Source: Microbacterium sp. T32 (GTDB taxonomy: Bacteria > Actinomycetota > Actinomycetes > Actinomycetales > Microbacteriaceae). Taken from it: DNA of 64,000 nt. Shown piece after piece: positions 1-8,134 of the stretch. The stretch's first letter is position 1, and every line of letters begins with the position of its first letter. The stretch lies in assembly GCF_001619615.1 (NCBI RefSeq), contig NZ_LQQP01000001.1:99737-163736 (forward strand), written 5' to 3'. The notes under the pieces are model-generated. The model had not been told where the DNA came from, did no database searches, and was given only the letters and a program-made list of their open reading frames with translations. Both the position numbers and the translations under genes were made by a program.

Positions 1-70
1 CCTGGTTGAGCGCGTTGTCGGCTTCCTGGCGGTCGATCTTGGAGACGATGTCGAATGAGCTGTCGGCCAT
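1..70 (-). CDS. yajQ: YajQ-family nucleotide-binding protein, N-terminal fragment
   Basis: Only the first 23 codons are in the window; the gene runs off the left edge. The reverse strand starts at an ATG at 68-70 and reads MADSSFDIVSKIDRQEADNA, the characteristic N-terminus of the YajQ/DUF520 family, whose members bind cyclic di-GMP or other nucleotides and act in the cytoplasm. The gene is divergent from the FBP-domain gene that starts at 138. The family call rests on this short but distinctive N-terminus alone. Confidence 0.8.
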   Translation of the reverse strand, partial: MADSSFDIVSKIDRQEADNALNQ

Positions 71-137
71 CCCGGGATTCTATCGAGCCGGGAGCGACCG
101 GCCCAGCGGGTGGCGGTCGCTCGTAGACTCGGATGCC

Positions 138-638
138 ATGCGAGCACTCACCGAGAACGAGGTGCGCGAGGCGTTCGTCAACGCCGCGCCCGAGGAGTTG
201 CGGGTCGTGGCGCTGCCGCACGACTTCCTGCTCACCGACTGGGACCACCTCGACTTCTTCGCGTGGCGCGACCCCCGCACCCGCGGGCGCGGCTACCTCG
301 TGACCGAGCGCGACGGCGAGCCCACCGGCATCGTGCTGCGGGTCGCCGACGGGCAGTCCCGGGCGCGCGCGGCGATGTGCAACCTGTGCCACACGATGCA
401 GCCCGGCGACCAGGTGTCGCTTTTCACGGCGCGCAAGGCCGGGGCTGCGGGCGAACACGGCGATACGGTCGGGACGTACATGTGCGCCGACCTGTCGTGC
501 CACGAGAACGTGCGCCTGGCGATGCCGCTGGCGCCGAGTGAGATCCGCGGGAGTGTGGACATGAAGATCGACGGCACCAAGCGTCGTACCGAGGCGTTCG
601 TGGAGCGTGTGCTCGAGACGGCCGGGGTCGAGCGGTGA
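138..638 (+). CDS. FBP-domain (EF-G-binding, FusB-like) zinc-finger protein
   Basis: A 166-residue protein starting at ATG 138 (MRALTENEVREAF). An in-frame codon at position 6 would add 44 residues that overlap the divergent yajQ gene, so 138 is preferred. The C-terminal half carries CNLC followed by CADLSC, the four-cysteine treble-clef finger of the FBP family. These proteins resemble FusB-type factors that bind elongation factor G, and a role at the ribosome is inferred from that. The gene overlaps the next one by four bases (GTGA), so the two are probably translated together, although a link between EF-G binding and sugar phosphorylation is not obvious. Confidence 0.8.
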   Translation: MRALTENEVREAFVNAAPEELRVVALPHDFLLTDWDHLDFFAWRDPRTRGRGYLVTERDGEPTGIVLRVADGQSRARAAMCNLCHTMQPGDQVSLFTARKAGAAGEHGDTVGTYMCADLSCHENVRLAMPLAPSEIRGSVDMKIDGTKRRTEAFVERVLETAGVER

Positions 639-1510
639 CCGGCCGCGTCGTCGTCATCGGCGACGCCCTGATCGACGAACTGCGCGACGACGAGGGTGTC
701 CGCGAGTTCGTCGGGGGTGCGGCGCTGAACGTCGCCGTAGGGTTGTCGCGCCTGGGCGTTCCCACGTCGCTCATCGCCATGGTCGGCGATGACGCCGCGG
801 GGGAGCAAATCCGCAGCTACCTCTCCGAGTACGACGTCCACCTGCTCCAGAGCCCCTCGGAGCACGGGTCGTCGCGTGCCGTGAGCACGCGATCGGCGGG
901 TGGCGAGCCGGAGTACGTCTTCAACGAGGCCGCCCAGAACCGCCGCGTCCGCTACGGCGAGGCCGAGCGCGCCGCCCTCGCCGAGGCGCCGCTCGTCGTG
1001 GTGAGCTGCTTCCCGTTCGACGACGCGGAGCAGACCGACGCGCTCCTGGATGCCGTGGGCTCGACGTCGCTCGCGATCGACCCGAACCCCCGCGCGGGCA
1101 TGTTGCACGACCGTGAGGAGTTCGTGCGCGGTTTCGAGAAGGCCGCGGCGCAGGCGCAGCTGGTGAAGGTCGGCGAGGACGACGCTCAGCTCCTCTACGG
1201 CGGCCCGCTCGAAGGACTCCGCGAGAAGCTCGCGGCGCTCGGCGTCGAGGCGGTGCTCGCCACCTACGGTGCCGGGGGAGCCGCGATCGACGCGCACGGC
1301 CTGACCGTGTCGCGCCCCATCGTCGAGCGTCCCGAGCCCATCGTCGACACCATGGGCGGCGGCGACGCCGTGCTCTCGACGACGGCGGCGCTCGTGCGCG
1401 GTGGGCTGCCCGAGGACGAGGCGGGCTGGGGCTACGTGCTCGACCGCGCGATGGAGGTGGCCGCCGCCACCTGCCGGAGCGAGGGCGCTCTGCTGCGGAT
1501 CCCCGAGTGA
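635..1510 (+). CDS. PfkB-family carbohydrate kinase (fructokinase-like)
   Basis: A 291-residue cytoplasmic sugar kinase of the ribokinase/PfkB superfamily, starting at a GTG that overlaps the previous stop codon. The N-terminal substrate-side signature GGAALNVAVGLSRLG is near residue 28. The C-terminal PfkB signature reads DTMGGGDAV; the usual form is DTxGAGD, so a glycine replaces the alanine, but the catalytic aspartate is kept. It would phosphorylate a sugar such as fructose using ATP. The exact substrate cannot be read from sequence. Length is normal for the family. Confidence 0.85.
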   Translation: MTGRVVVIGDALIDELRDDEGVREFVGGAALNVAVGLSRLGVPTSLIAMVGDDAAGEQIRSYLSEYDVHLLQSPSEHGSSRAVSTRSAGGEPEYVFNEAAQNRRVRYGEAERAALAEAPLVVVSCFPFDDAEQTDALLDAVGSTSLAIDPNPRAGMLHDREEFVRGFEKAAAQAQLVKVGEDDAQLLYGGPLEGLREKLAALGVEAVLATYGAGGAAIDAHGLTVSRPIVERPEPIVDTMGGGDAVLSTTAALVRGGLPEDEAGWGYVLDRAMEVAAATCRSEGALLRIPE

Positions 1511-1991
1511 AGCCCGCCCAGGCGCTCATACGTTCACACTGATTACAGTTGACGTCCGGGGAATCCGGGGCGTGGAACGACCATGAGCAAGAGAGAGCAG
1601 GTCTACGCTCGGATTCGCAGAATACATCCAGCGATGACCGAATCGCCCACAGCGGAAAGGCGATAGACGAGACAACGCTAGAAGCCGCACTGGGAGCGCA
1701 AATCCTGCCTCGAGACCGGTGAGTTCGACGTTCTGATTGTGGTTGAAGGCGAACGCCTCGCGCGGACCTATCTCGACGAGTTCGACTGGATCGGGGCCTT
1801 CGTAACCGGCGGCTTCACCCGGCACCTAGACCGCGGCGGCCTGATCGATCCGTTCACCGACATGGGCGAGGGTAAGGCAATCGGCATCTTCGGTGAACGA
1901 CGTCGAGAGGGAAAGCGCCGTGACTTGCGTGAGAAGCGCCGGTACGACGACGAGAGGTCTGCGGGTATCCCGCTGTCAGACATCGGAAGCA
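1511..1991. other. Gap of 481 bp with a possible decayed gene fragment
   Basis: No intact gene is recognised. On the + strand from about 1703 to 1900 one frame reads like real protein (for example FDVLIVVEGERLARTYLDEF and then GAFVTGGFTRHLDRGG), but it has no convincing start and dissolves into arginine-rich sequence before running into the converging gene at 1992. It may be a remnant of a lost gene. I cannot name a family. Confidence 0.3.
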
Positions 1992-2351
1992 TTAGAACGG
2001 CTCGATGTCATCGAGGTCGGACAAGATCTCCTCGCTCAGCTCACGACGAAGGCCGTTAGCAGATCTAAAGGCCTGCTCATGAAGCGCTGCGAACTTCTGA
2101 GCGAGTGCCTCGTCTTGATCTACCGAGAATTCCTCGGCTAGCTTGACTGGGTTTGCGTCCCTCCTGAAGACCTGGAACCTGTAGGGGGCGACGCCGTCCT
2201 CGTCGCGAGTCTTGATGTAGTACCAGAATTTCGTGGTACCCGTCTTGTACTCGGTCGGTTCGTTGGACGCGCTCCACGTCAAGTCCCCATTAGCCGTCTT
2301 GGCGAAGAGCTTTCCGAGGACGGAACCAAGATTGCTTGCGTTGAGTGCCAC
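1992..2351 (-). CDS. Hypothetical protein, 119 aa
   Basis: I chose the GTG at 2349-2351 because AGAAGGGG lies seven bases upstream on the coding strand, a good ribosome-binding site. The protein (MALNASNLGSVLGKLFAKTA at its start) has an aromatic stretch KFWYYIKTRDEDG and an acidic C-terminus. It looks soluble and I do not recognise it. Its first 62 bases overlap the end of the upstream gene in another frame, so the two are probably co-expressed. Confidence 0.6.
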   Translation of the reverse strand: MALNASNLGSVLGKLFAKTANGDLTWSASNEPTEYKTGTTKFWYYIKTRDEDGVAPYRFQVFRRDANPVKLAEEFSVDQDEALAQKFAALHEQAFRSANGLRRELSEEILSDLDDIEPF

Positions 2352-2856
2352 TTTCGGACCCCTTCTGAAGCGAGGCAGAGAAGCTGGCTGCCTCCAAAAT
2401 GACCTTACCGATGCTCTGCCTAGCCGTCCGCGCAACGGCGACGACGTCGATAGTTCCGCCCTCGTAAAGGGCCTCCTTCGCCGTCCTCGCCTCCTTCACG
2501 CTGGCCTCAATCAAGTCCACGAGATCGGCTCCACTGAACGCGGGAGTCGCTTTGAGGTGTCCGTGGATTCGTTGCGCTTTGCGGGCGTACTCTGCGAGTG
2601 CTGTCCCGACCTTGTCAGGCTTGGTGGTCTTGACCGCGGCGTCGAGAGCATCTTCGAGGTGTTCTAGGTCTGGCAGAAGCACAAGAAGATCGTTCGCGAT
2701 TAGACGCTGCCCAAGCGCGCGAGCGGACTTCGCAGTGGCGTTGGCGGTCCTCACGAGTTGCCAGATCGCAACGCCGAACCCGAGCACCGCCACAGCCAAC
2801 TGAAGGCCGCCGAAGACGTCCGAGGGTGTCCACACATAGTCGCTGGCCCCCTGCAC
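2290..2856 (-). CDS. Hypothetical membrane-anchored protein
   Basis: About 188 residues from a GTG at 2854-2856; a second GTG at 2926-2928 would add 24 residues, and neither has a clear ribosome-binding site. One hydrophobic segment (FGGLQLAVAVLGFGVAIWQL) lies near the N-terminus. A long helical, charged region follows, suggesting a protein anchored by one N-terminal helix with a cytoplasmic coiled region. No family recognised. It overlaps the downstream hypothetical gene and sits just upstream of, and divergent from, tRNA-Tyr. Confidence 0.55.
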   Translation of the reverse strand: MQGASDYVWTPSDVFGGLQLAVAVLGFGVAIWQLVRTANATAKSARALGQRLIANDLLVLLPDLEHLEDALDAAVKTTKPDKVGTALAEYARKAQRIHGHLKATPAFSGADLVDLIEASVKEARTAKEALYEGGTIDVVAVARTARQSIGKVILEAASFSASLQKGSESGTQRKQSWFRPRKALRQDG

Positions 2857-2918
2857 AGCCAGATCATAGCGAAGCGGACCGCCGCCACGCTTGATGTGGA
2901 GTTGACCTTCAGCCCGTG

Positions 2919-2948
2919 TTGGAAGCACCCCCTCGGGGAGGGTAAGGT
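2919..2948 (+). promoter_or_regulatory. Putative promoter of tRNA-Tyr
   Basis: TTGGAA at 2919-2924 and TAAGGT at 2943-2948, separated by 18 bp, lie about 50 bp upstream of the tRNA. Assigned by spacing and position only. Confidence 0.45.
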
Positions 2949-2997
2949 AGGTGATCGCGCCTCCGGTCGACTGCGAAAGCCGGGCGGGTGCGCACCT

Positions 2998-3079
2998 GGC
3001 GAGTTACCCAAGCGGCCAAAGGGATCTGACTGTAAATCAGACTGCATTGCATTCGGGGGTTCGAATCCCTCACTCGCCA
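2998..3079 (+). tRNA. tRNA-Tyr (GTA)
   Basis: Acceptor arms GGCGAGT and ACTCGCC pair, the anticodon GTA is at 3032-3034 in the loop of the GATCTGACTGTAAATCAGA arm, and a T-arm (GGGGGTTCGAATCCCT) is present. The 82-nt length with a long variable arm fits bacterial tRNA-Tyr. CCA is not encoded in full. Confidence 0.95.
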
Positions 3080-3093
3080 CCGACACACAAGAG

Positions 3094-3119
3094 AAAAGCC
3101 CCGGGAGACCGGGGCTTTT
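3094..3119. terminator. Bidirectional rho-independent terminator
   Basis: AAAAGCCCCGG, loop GAGA, CCGGGGCTTTT: an 11-bp stem with A and T tracts on both sides. It lies between tRNA-Tyr and the 3' end of the leftward LacI-family gene, and can serve both. Confidence 0.9.
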
Positions 3120-3140
3120 GTCGTTGATGGGCGCCGAGTT

Positions 3141-4154
3141 TCAGGCCGACTCGCGCCAGACGATCGGGCTCTCCAGCAGGATCGGGGCGGTGAAGGTCTG
3201 ACCGTCGAGCTGCGCGAGGACGGCGCGGGCCGCGGCGCTGCCCAGCTCGTCGGCGGGTTGGTGCACGGTCGACAGCGGGGGATCGCAGCGCAGGGCCCAC
3301 GAGCTGTCGTCGAAGCCGACGATGCCCACGTCGTCGGGCACGCGACGACCCGCTTCGCGCAGCGCCTCGATGGCTCCGGCGGCGACGGCGTCGCTCGAGG
3401 CGAAGACACCGTCGATGTCGGGGACGCGCTCGAGAAGGCGCTTCATGCCCGCCTTGCCGTCGGAGAACGAGTAGAACGGCACCCGCTCGACGAGCTGCGG
3501 GTCGAAGTCGCCGCCGAGGGCGTCGACGAACCCGGCGAGGCGATCGGCGCCGGAGTCGCGGTCGAGAGCCGCAGCGACCATGCCGACGCGGCGGCGGCCC
3601 GTGCCGACGAGGCGTTTCGTGATCTCGCGCGCCGAGCCGCGGTTGTCGATGGCCACGTGCGCGGCGTCGCCGATGTCGCGCGGGTTGCCGACGAATGCGG
3701 CGGGCAGCCCCAGTTCGACGACCGCGCGGGTGATGGGGTCGCCGACGCGCGCCGAGACGATGATCACGCCGTCGATGAGCCCGCCGCTGAGGTAGCGCGC
3801 GAGCCGATCCACGTCGCGGGGTGTGTCGGCGATCAGGCACGACAGTTGGTAATCCGCCTCGGAGAGAGCGCTGTTGGCGCCCAGCAGGATCGAGGCGATG
3901 TTGGGGTCCTCCACGAACAGCGAGTGCGGCTCGTGCACGATGAGGCCGATCGCCTGGGAGCTCTGCATCACGAGGCTGCGCGCCGCGCGATTGGGGACGA
4001 ACCCGACCTTCGCGATCGCGGCCTCGATCGCCGCGCGCGCGTCCTCCGAGACATACGGCTGCCCGTTCAGCACGCGGCTCACCGTCCCCCGCGAAACCCC
4101 CGCCTCGAGAGCGACGTCCTTCACGGTGGCGCGACGCCGACGCTCCGTATCCAC
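3141..4154 (-). CDS. LacI-family transcriptional regulator of the galactoside cluster
   Basis: A 337-residue regulator from a GTG at 4152-4154; this gives the standard family length, whereas the longer open frame to 4277 would run through the operators. The N-terminal helix-turn-helix (residues 11-30, TVKDVALEAGVSRGTVSRVL) is followed by a hinge and a periplasmic-binding-protein-like sensor domain (about 60-337) with motifs such as GLIVHEPHS and FASSDAVAAGAI. It is divergent from the beta-galactosidase gene, and three similar palindromes lie between the two. It most likely represses the cluster and its own gene until a galactoside-derived ligand binds. Confidence 0.9.
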   Translation of the reverse strand: MDTERRRRATVKDVALEAGVSRGTVSRVLNGQPYVSEDARAAIEAAIAKVGFVPNRAARSLVMQSSQAIGLIVHEPHSLFVEDPNIASILLGANSALSEADYQLSCLIADTPRDVDRLARYLSGGLIDGVIIVSARVGDPITRAVVELGLPAAFVGNPRDIGDAAHVAIDNRGSAREITKRLVGTGRRRVGMVAAALDRDSGADRLAGFVDALGGDFDPQLVERVPFYSFSDGKAGMKRLLERVPDIDGVFASSDAVAAGAIEALREAGRRVPDDVGIVGFDDSSWALRCDPPLSTVHQPADELGSAAARAVLAQLDGQTFTAPILLESPIVWRESA

Positions 4155-4183
4155 GATCCCGATCCTAGGGCGGGGAGACCCCG

Positions 4184-4201
4184 TGTGTGAACGAGCACAG
4201 A
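4184..4201. promoter_or_regulatory. LacI-type operator 1
   Basis: TGTGTGAACGAGCACAGA is an imperfect palindrome matching the two sites at 4242 and 4288. It lies closest to the regulator start and could mediate autoregulation. Confidence 0.6.
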
Positions 4202-4215
4202 TTGATAACGAAGAC

Positions 4216-4221
4216 TTGACG
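4216..4221 (+). promoter_or_regulatory. Possible -35 element for the galactoside operon
   Basis: TTGACG lies between operators 1 and 2. The matching -10 would fall at or next to operator 2 (about 4239-4250), so repressor binding would occlude the promoter. The -10 itself is not clear. Confidence 0.35.
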
Positions 4222-4241
4222 CGGAAAACGCCGGATGCCAC

Positions 4242-4259
4242 TCTGTGTACGTTCACAGA
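4242..4259. promoter_or_regulatory. LacI-type operator 2
   Basis: TCTGTGTACGTTCACAGA is palindromic in all but two central positions, with TCTGTG/CACAGA arms. It has the same pattern as operators 1 and 3. Confidence 0.75.
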
Positions 4260-4287
4260 ACCTCGACGGTGAGGCATCCCGCTCGAG

Positions 4288-4305
4288 ACTGTGCACGTTC
4301 ACAGA
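4288..4305. promoter_or_regulatory. LacI-type operator 3
   Basis: ACTGTGCACGTTCACAGA lies directly upstream of the ribosome-binding site (GAGGAG) of the beta-galactosidase gene. It is spaced 46 bp centre to centre from operator 2, which would allow cooperative binding. Confidence 0.7.
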
Positions 4306-4317
4306 ACGAGGAGCAGG

Positions 4318-6327
4318 ATGACCGGCCGGACCCCCTTCACGCACGAGGGCATCGCCTTCGGGTGCGACTACAACCCCGAGCAGTGGGCGCCCGAGGTGTG
4401 GGACGAGGACATCCGCCTGATGCGCGAGGCCGGGGTCGATCTGGTCGCGATCAACATCTTCGGGTGGTCGCACCTGCAGCCGGGCCCGGACGCGTTCGAC
4501 TTCGCGGCCCTGGACGACATCCTCGAGCGGCTGCACGCCGCCGGCATCCGGGTCAACCTCGGGACCGGGACCGCCTCCGCGCCCGCGTGGCTCAGCCGTG
4601 CGTATCCCGAGGTTCTGCCGATGGCGGAGGACGGCACGCGCCGCTACCCCGGCGGACGCCAGGCCTGGTGCCCCAGCTCGCCGATCTTCCGCACGGCATC
4701 CCTCCGTCTCGTCGAAGCGGTCGCCGCGCGGTACGGGTCGCACCCCGCCGTGGCGCTCTGGCACGTCTCGAACGAACTCGGATGCCACAACGCCCTCTGC
4801 TATTGCGACGAGAGCGCCGCGGCGTTCCGGGTCTGGCTGCGTGAGCGGTACGGGTCCGTCGCCGAGCTCAACCGGGCCTGGGGCACCGCGTTCTGGAGCC
4901 AGTCGTATTACGACTGGGAGGAGATCCTCCCGCCGCGGGCGGCCCTGTCGGCCCGGAACCCGGGGCAGCTGCTGGACTTCCACCGCTTCAGCTCGGACGC
5001 CGTCTTCGCGCAGTATCGGGCGGAGGCCGACGTGCTCCGGCGCCTCAGCGACCGCCCGGTGACGACGAACTTCATGGTCACCGCGCACATCGAGAACATG
5101 GACTACTGGACGTGGGCCGACGAGATGGACGTCGTCGCCAACGACCACTACCTCGACCACCGCCTGGGTGACCCGCTGAGCGAGCTCGCGTTCGCCGCGG
5201 ACCTCACCCGGGGGCTGGCGAAGGGCGCGCCGTGGATCCTCATGGAGCACTCCACCGGTGCCGTCAACTGGCAGCCGCTGAACCTCGCCAAGGAGCCCGG
5301 TCAGCTGCTGCGCAACTCGCTCACCCACGTCGCGCGCGGCGCCGACGGCGTGTGCTTCTTCCAGTGGCGTGCCTCTCTGCAGGGCGCCGAGAAGTTCCAC
5401 TCCGCGATGCTGCCGCACGCCGGCACCGACTCCGCGGTGTGGCGAGAGGTCGTCGAACTCGGCGGCATCCTGGACCGGCTCGGCGAGGTCGCGGGCTCGC
5501 GCGTCCTCGCCGACGCCGCCGTCGTCTTCTCCTGGGAGGCGTGGTGGGCGACCGACACCGAGTGCCGCCCCACCCAGGCGGTCGGCTACCTCACGCAGGT
5601 CCACGCGGCCTACGCCGCGCTGCACGCCGAGGGGCTGACGGTGGACATCGTGCGACCGGGCGGCGACCTGTCCGCGTACCGCGTGGTCGTGGTTCCCGGG
5701 CTTCACCTCCTGCGCGCCGACGAAGCCGCCGTCCTGACCGACTGGGTCGCCGCGGGCGGCACCGCGGTCGTGACCTACTACTCGGGCATCGTCGACGAGA
5801 ACGACCGCGTCTGGGCGGGGGGCTACACCGGTCCGCTGCGCGAGGCTCTCGGCATCCATGTCGAGGAGTTCGCGCCCGTCGCGCTCGGCGTGGCGATCGC
5901 GCTCGACGACGGCACGCGCTCCCACCTGTGGAGCGAGCGCCTGCGCGCGACGACGGCGGAGACGGTGGCGACGTTCGCCGACGGTCCCGCGGCCGGGTCG
6001 CCGGCGATCACCCGCAACGCGCACGGGCGGGGGAGGGCGTGGTACTTCGCCACCCAGCTCGAGCCCGCGGCTCTCGCCGACCGGATCGGCGCGATCGCGC
6101 GGGAGGCGGGCGTGCGTCCGCCCCTCGACGTCGACGCCGCCGGGGCGTTCGAGATCGTGCGGCGCCGCGGGGACAACGCGTCCTACGTCTTCGTCGTCAA
6201 CCACGGCGACACCGACCTCGTGGCCGACGTGCGCGGCACCGAGCTCATCACGGGAACCGCGGTCGAAGACCGACTGCGCGTGCCCTCCGGCGCCGTGCGC
6301 GTCGTCCGAGAGGAGATCCACTCATGA
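4318..6327 (+). CDS. Beta-galactosidase, glycoside hydrolase family 42
   Basis: A 669-residue GH42 enzyme that hydrolyses terminal beta-galactosides. The ATG at 4318 has a good ribosome-binding site (CGAGGAGCAGG), and the family's N-terminal motif FGCDYNPEQW follows at residues 14-23. The acid/base glutamate is E153 in HVSNELG, and the likely nucleophile is E310 in ILMEHSTGAVNW. CxxC-type cysteines follow the acid/base. After the (beta/alpha)8 barrel come the trimerisation (A42_M) and C-terminal beta domains. No signal peptide is present, so it works in the cytoplasm on sugars imported by the transporter encoded next to it. Its stop overlaps the next start (ATGA). Confidence 0.95.
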   Translation: MTGRTPFTHEGIAFGCDYNPEQWAPEVWDEDIRLMREAGVDLVAINIFGWSHLQPGPDAFDFAALDDILERLHAAGIRVNLGTGTASAPAWLSRAYPEVLPMAEDGTRRYPGGRQAWCPSSPIFRTASLRLVEAVAARYGSHPAVALWHVSNELGCHNALCYCDESAAAFRVWLRERYGSVAELNRAWGTAFWSQSYYDWEEILPPRAALSARNPGQLLDFHRFSSDAVFAQYRAEADVLRRLSDRPVTTNFMVTAHIENMDYWTWADEMDVVANDHYLDHRLGDPLSELAFAADLTRGLAKGAPWILMEHSTGAVNWQPLNLAKEPGQLLRNSLTHVARGADGVCFFQWRASLQGAEKFHSAMLPHAGTDSAVWREVVELGGILDRLGEVAGSRVLADAAVVFSWEAWWATDTECRPTQAVGYLTQVHAAYAALHAEGLTVDIVRPGGDLSAYRVVVVPGLHLLRADEAAVLTDWVAAGGTAVVTYYSGIVDENDRVWAGGYTGPLREALGIHVEEFAPVALGVAIALDDGTRSHLWSERLRATTAETVATFADGPAAGSPAITRNAHGRGRAWYFATQLEPAALADRIGAIAREAGVRPPLDVDAAGAFEIVRRRGDNASYVFVVNHGDTDLVADVRGTELITGTAVEDRLRVPSGAVRVVREEIHS

Positions 6328-7232
6328 CCGCTCCTGCCGCAGTGGCGCGAACGTCCCGGGGGCGTCGACGCATCCCCCACAAGAGGGCCATAGCGGCCTT
6401 CATCGCCCCCTTCGTCGTGCTCTTCGTGCTCTTCTACCTGGTGCCGATCGGCTACGCGATCTGGAAGTCGCTGCTCGTCGTCGAGCGCGAGGGCACGTTC
6501 GGCCAGGCGCGCGAAGTCTTCGGCGGCCTCGCGCAGTACGCCCTCGTGTTCCAGAACACCGCGTTCTGGACGTCGGTCGGCCGGGTGCTGCTCTTCGGCG
6601 TGGTGCAGGTGCCGGTGATGCTGGGCCTCGCGTTGCTGTTCGCCCTGCTGCTGGACTCGCCGCTGCTGCGCGGCAAGCGGTTCTTCCGCCTGGCGTTCTT
6701 CGTGCCGTACGCCGTCCCGGGCGTGATCGCGGCGATCATGTGGGGCTTCCTGTACTCGCCGAATCTCTCGCCGTTCCCCGCCGTCACCTCGAACGTCGAC
6801 CTGCTGTCCGCGGATCTCGTGCTGTGGTCGATCGCCAACGTCGTGACGTGGGTGTTCGTCAGCTACAACATGCTGATCATCTACTCGACGCTCCTGGCGA
6901 TCCCGCAGGAGATCTACGAGGCGGCGCGCATCGACGGTGCCGGCCACGTCCGCATCGCCTGGTCGATCAAGATCCCGCTGGTGCGGCCGGCTCTCGTGCT
7001 CACCGGTGTCCTGTCGATCATCGGCACCCTGCAGCTCCTCGCCGAACCGCAGACCTTCCGGTCGTTCAGCTCGGCGGTGACGAGCACCTTCACCCCCAAC
7101 ATGACGATCTACGCGACCAGCTCGATCCCGAACGTCTCGCTCGCGGCGGCCTTCTCGGTCGTCCTCGCGCTGGCGACGTTCGTGCTGTCGTTCACCTTCC
7201 TCCGTCTCAGCCGTCGTGGAGCACAGGCATGA
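6324..7232 (+). CDS. ABC sugar transporter permease (MalF type)
   Basis: A 302-residue inner-membrane permease with six predicted transmembrane segments. Its ATG overlaps the stop of the beta-galactosidase gene (ATGA). The EAA loop that contacts the ATPase reads EAARIDGAGHVRIAWSIKIP. It pairs with the second permease and the binding protein that follow to import a galactoside. No ATPase gene is in the cluster, so the transporter probably uses a shared ATPase (MsiK type) encoded elsewhere, as is common in actinobacteria. Confidence 0.92.
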   Translation: MTAPAAVARTSRGRRRIPHKRAIAAFIAPFVVLFVLFYLVPIGYAIWKSLLVVEREGTFGQAREVFGGLAQYALVFQNTAFWTSVGRVLLFGVVQVPVMLGLALLFALLLDSPLLRGKRFFRLAFFVPYAVPGVIAAIMWGFLYSPNLSPFPAVTSNVDLLSADLVLWSIANVVTWVFVSYNMLIIYSTLLAIPQEIYEAARIDGAGHVRIAWSIKIPLVRPALVLTGVLSIIGTLQLLAEPQTFRSFSSAVTSTFTPNMTIYATSSIPNVSLAAAFSVVLALATFVLSFTFLRLSRRGAQA

Positions 7233-8086
7233 AAACAAGCTCAGGCCCCCGCGAGAGCATCCTGTCGCGCACGACCGCGATGGTCGTGATGGGCATCTTC
7301 ACGCTGTACTTCCTGATCCCGCTGTGGTGGCTCGTCGTGGCATCCACGAAGGACCGCGGACAGCTGTTCAGCACCAACGCCCTGTGGTTCGCCGACTTCC
7401 GGTTCTTCGACAACGTCGCGCAGCTGTTCGCCTACCGCGACGGCGTGTACCTGAAGTGGCTGGGCAACAGCGTCCTGTACGCGGGTGTCGGCGGCGTCAT
7501 CGCGACGGTCATCGCCGCGATGTGCGGCTACGCGCTGGCGAAGTATCGGTTCCCGGGACGCGAGGCCATCTTCAACACCGTCCTCGGCGGGGTGCTCGTG
7601 CCCGCCACGGCCCTCGCGCTGCCGCTGTTCCTGCTGTTCAGCCAGGTGCAGCTCACCGACACCTACTGGGCCGTGCTGCTCCCGAGCATCGTGAGCCCGT
7701 TCGGCGTCTACCTCACGCGCGTGTTCGCCGAGGCATCCGTTCCCGACGAACTCCTCGAGGCCAGCCGCCTCGACGGGGCGGGGGAGGTGCGGACGTTCTT
7801 CACGGTGTCGATCCGTCTGATGTTCCCGGCGCTGGTGACGGTGTTCCTGTTCCAGTTCGTCTCGATCTGGAACAACTTCTTCCTGCCGCTGATCATGCTC
7901 CGCAGCGAAGATCTGTTCCCCGTCACCTACGGCCTCTATGCGTGGAACTCCACCATCAACCAGTTCCCCGAGCTGCGCACGTACGTGCTGGTCGGGTCCC
8001 TCATCTCCATCGTCCCGCTCATCGTGACGTTCCTGCTGCTCCAGAGGTACTGGCGCACCGGGCTCGGCACGGGGGCCATCAAGTAA
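7229..8086 (+). CDS. ABC sugar transporter permease (MalG type)
   Basis: A 285-residue second permease starting at an ATG that overlaps the previous stop (ATGA at 7229). The first transmembrane helix is MVVMGIFTLYFLIPLWWLVV, and the EAA loop is EASRLDGAGEVRTFFTVSI. It forms the channel with the MalF-type protein encoded just upstream. Membrane location and pairing follow from the family. Confidence 0.92.
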   Translation: MKTSSGPRESILSRTTAMVVMGIFTLYFLIPLWWLVVASTKDRGQLFSTNALWFADFRFFDNVAQLFAYRDGVYLKWLGNSVLYAGVGGVIATVIAAMCGYALAKYRFPGREAIFNTVLGGVLVPATALALPLFLLFSQVQLTDTYWAVLLPSIVSPFGVYLTRVFAEASVPDELLEASRLDGAGEVRTFFTVSIRLMFPALVTVFLFQFVSIWNNFFLPLIMLRSEDLFPVTYGLYAWNSTINQFPELRTYVLVGSLISIVPLIVTFLLLQRYWRTGLGTGAIK

Positions 8087-8094
8087 CACACCCT

Positions 8095-8115
8095 CCCGCC
8101 GGCACGACCGGCGGG
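8095..8115 (+). other. Intercistronic RNA hairpin before the binding-protein gene
   Basis: CCCGCCGG, loop CACGA, CCGGCGGG forms a perfect 8-bp stem in the 48-bp gap. There is no T tract, so it more likely protects or processes the mRNA (giving more binding protein than permease) than ends transcription. Confidence 0.5.
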
Positions 8116-8134
8116 TCAACCGAGAGAAGGAATC

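Noticed and set aside
4165..6321. A 718-codon reverse open frame over the beta-galactosidase gene
   Set aside because: Same shadow effect; no family motif, and it would cover the operator region.
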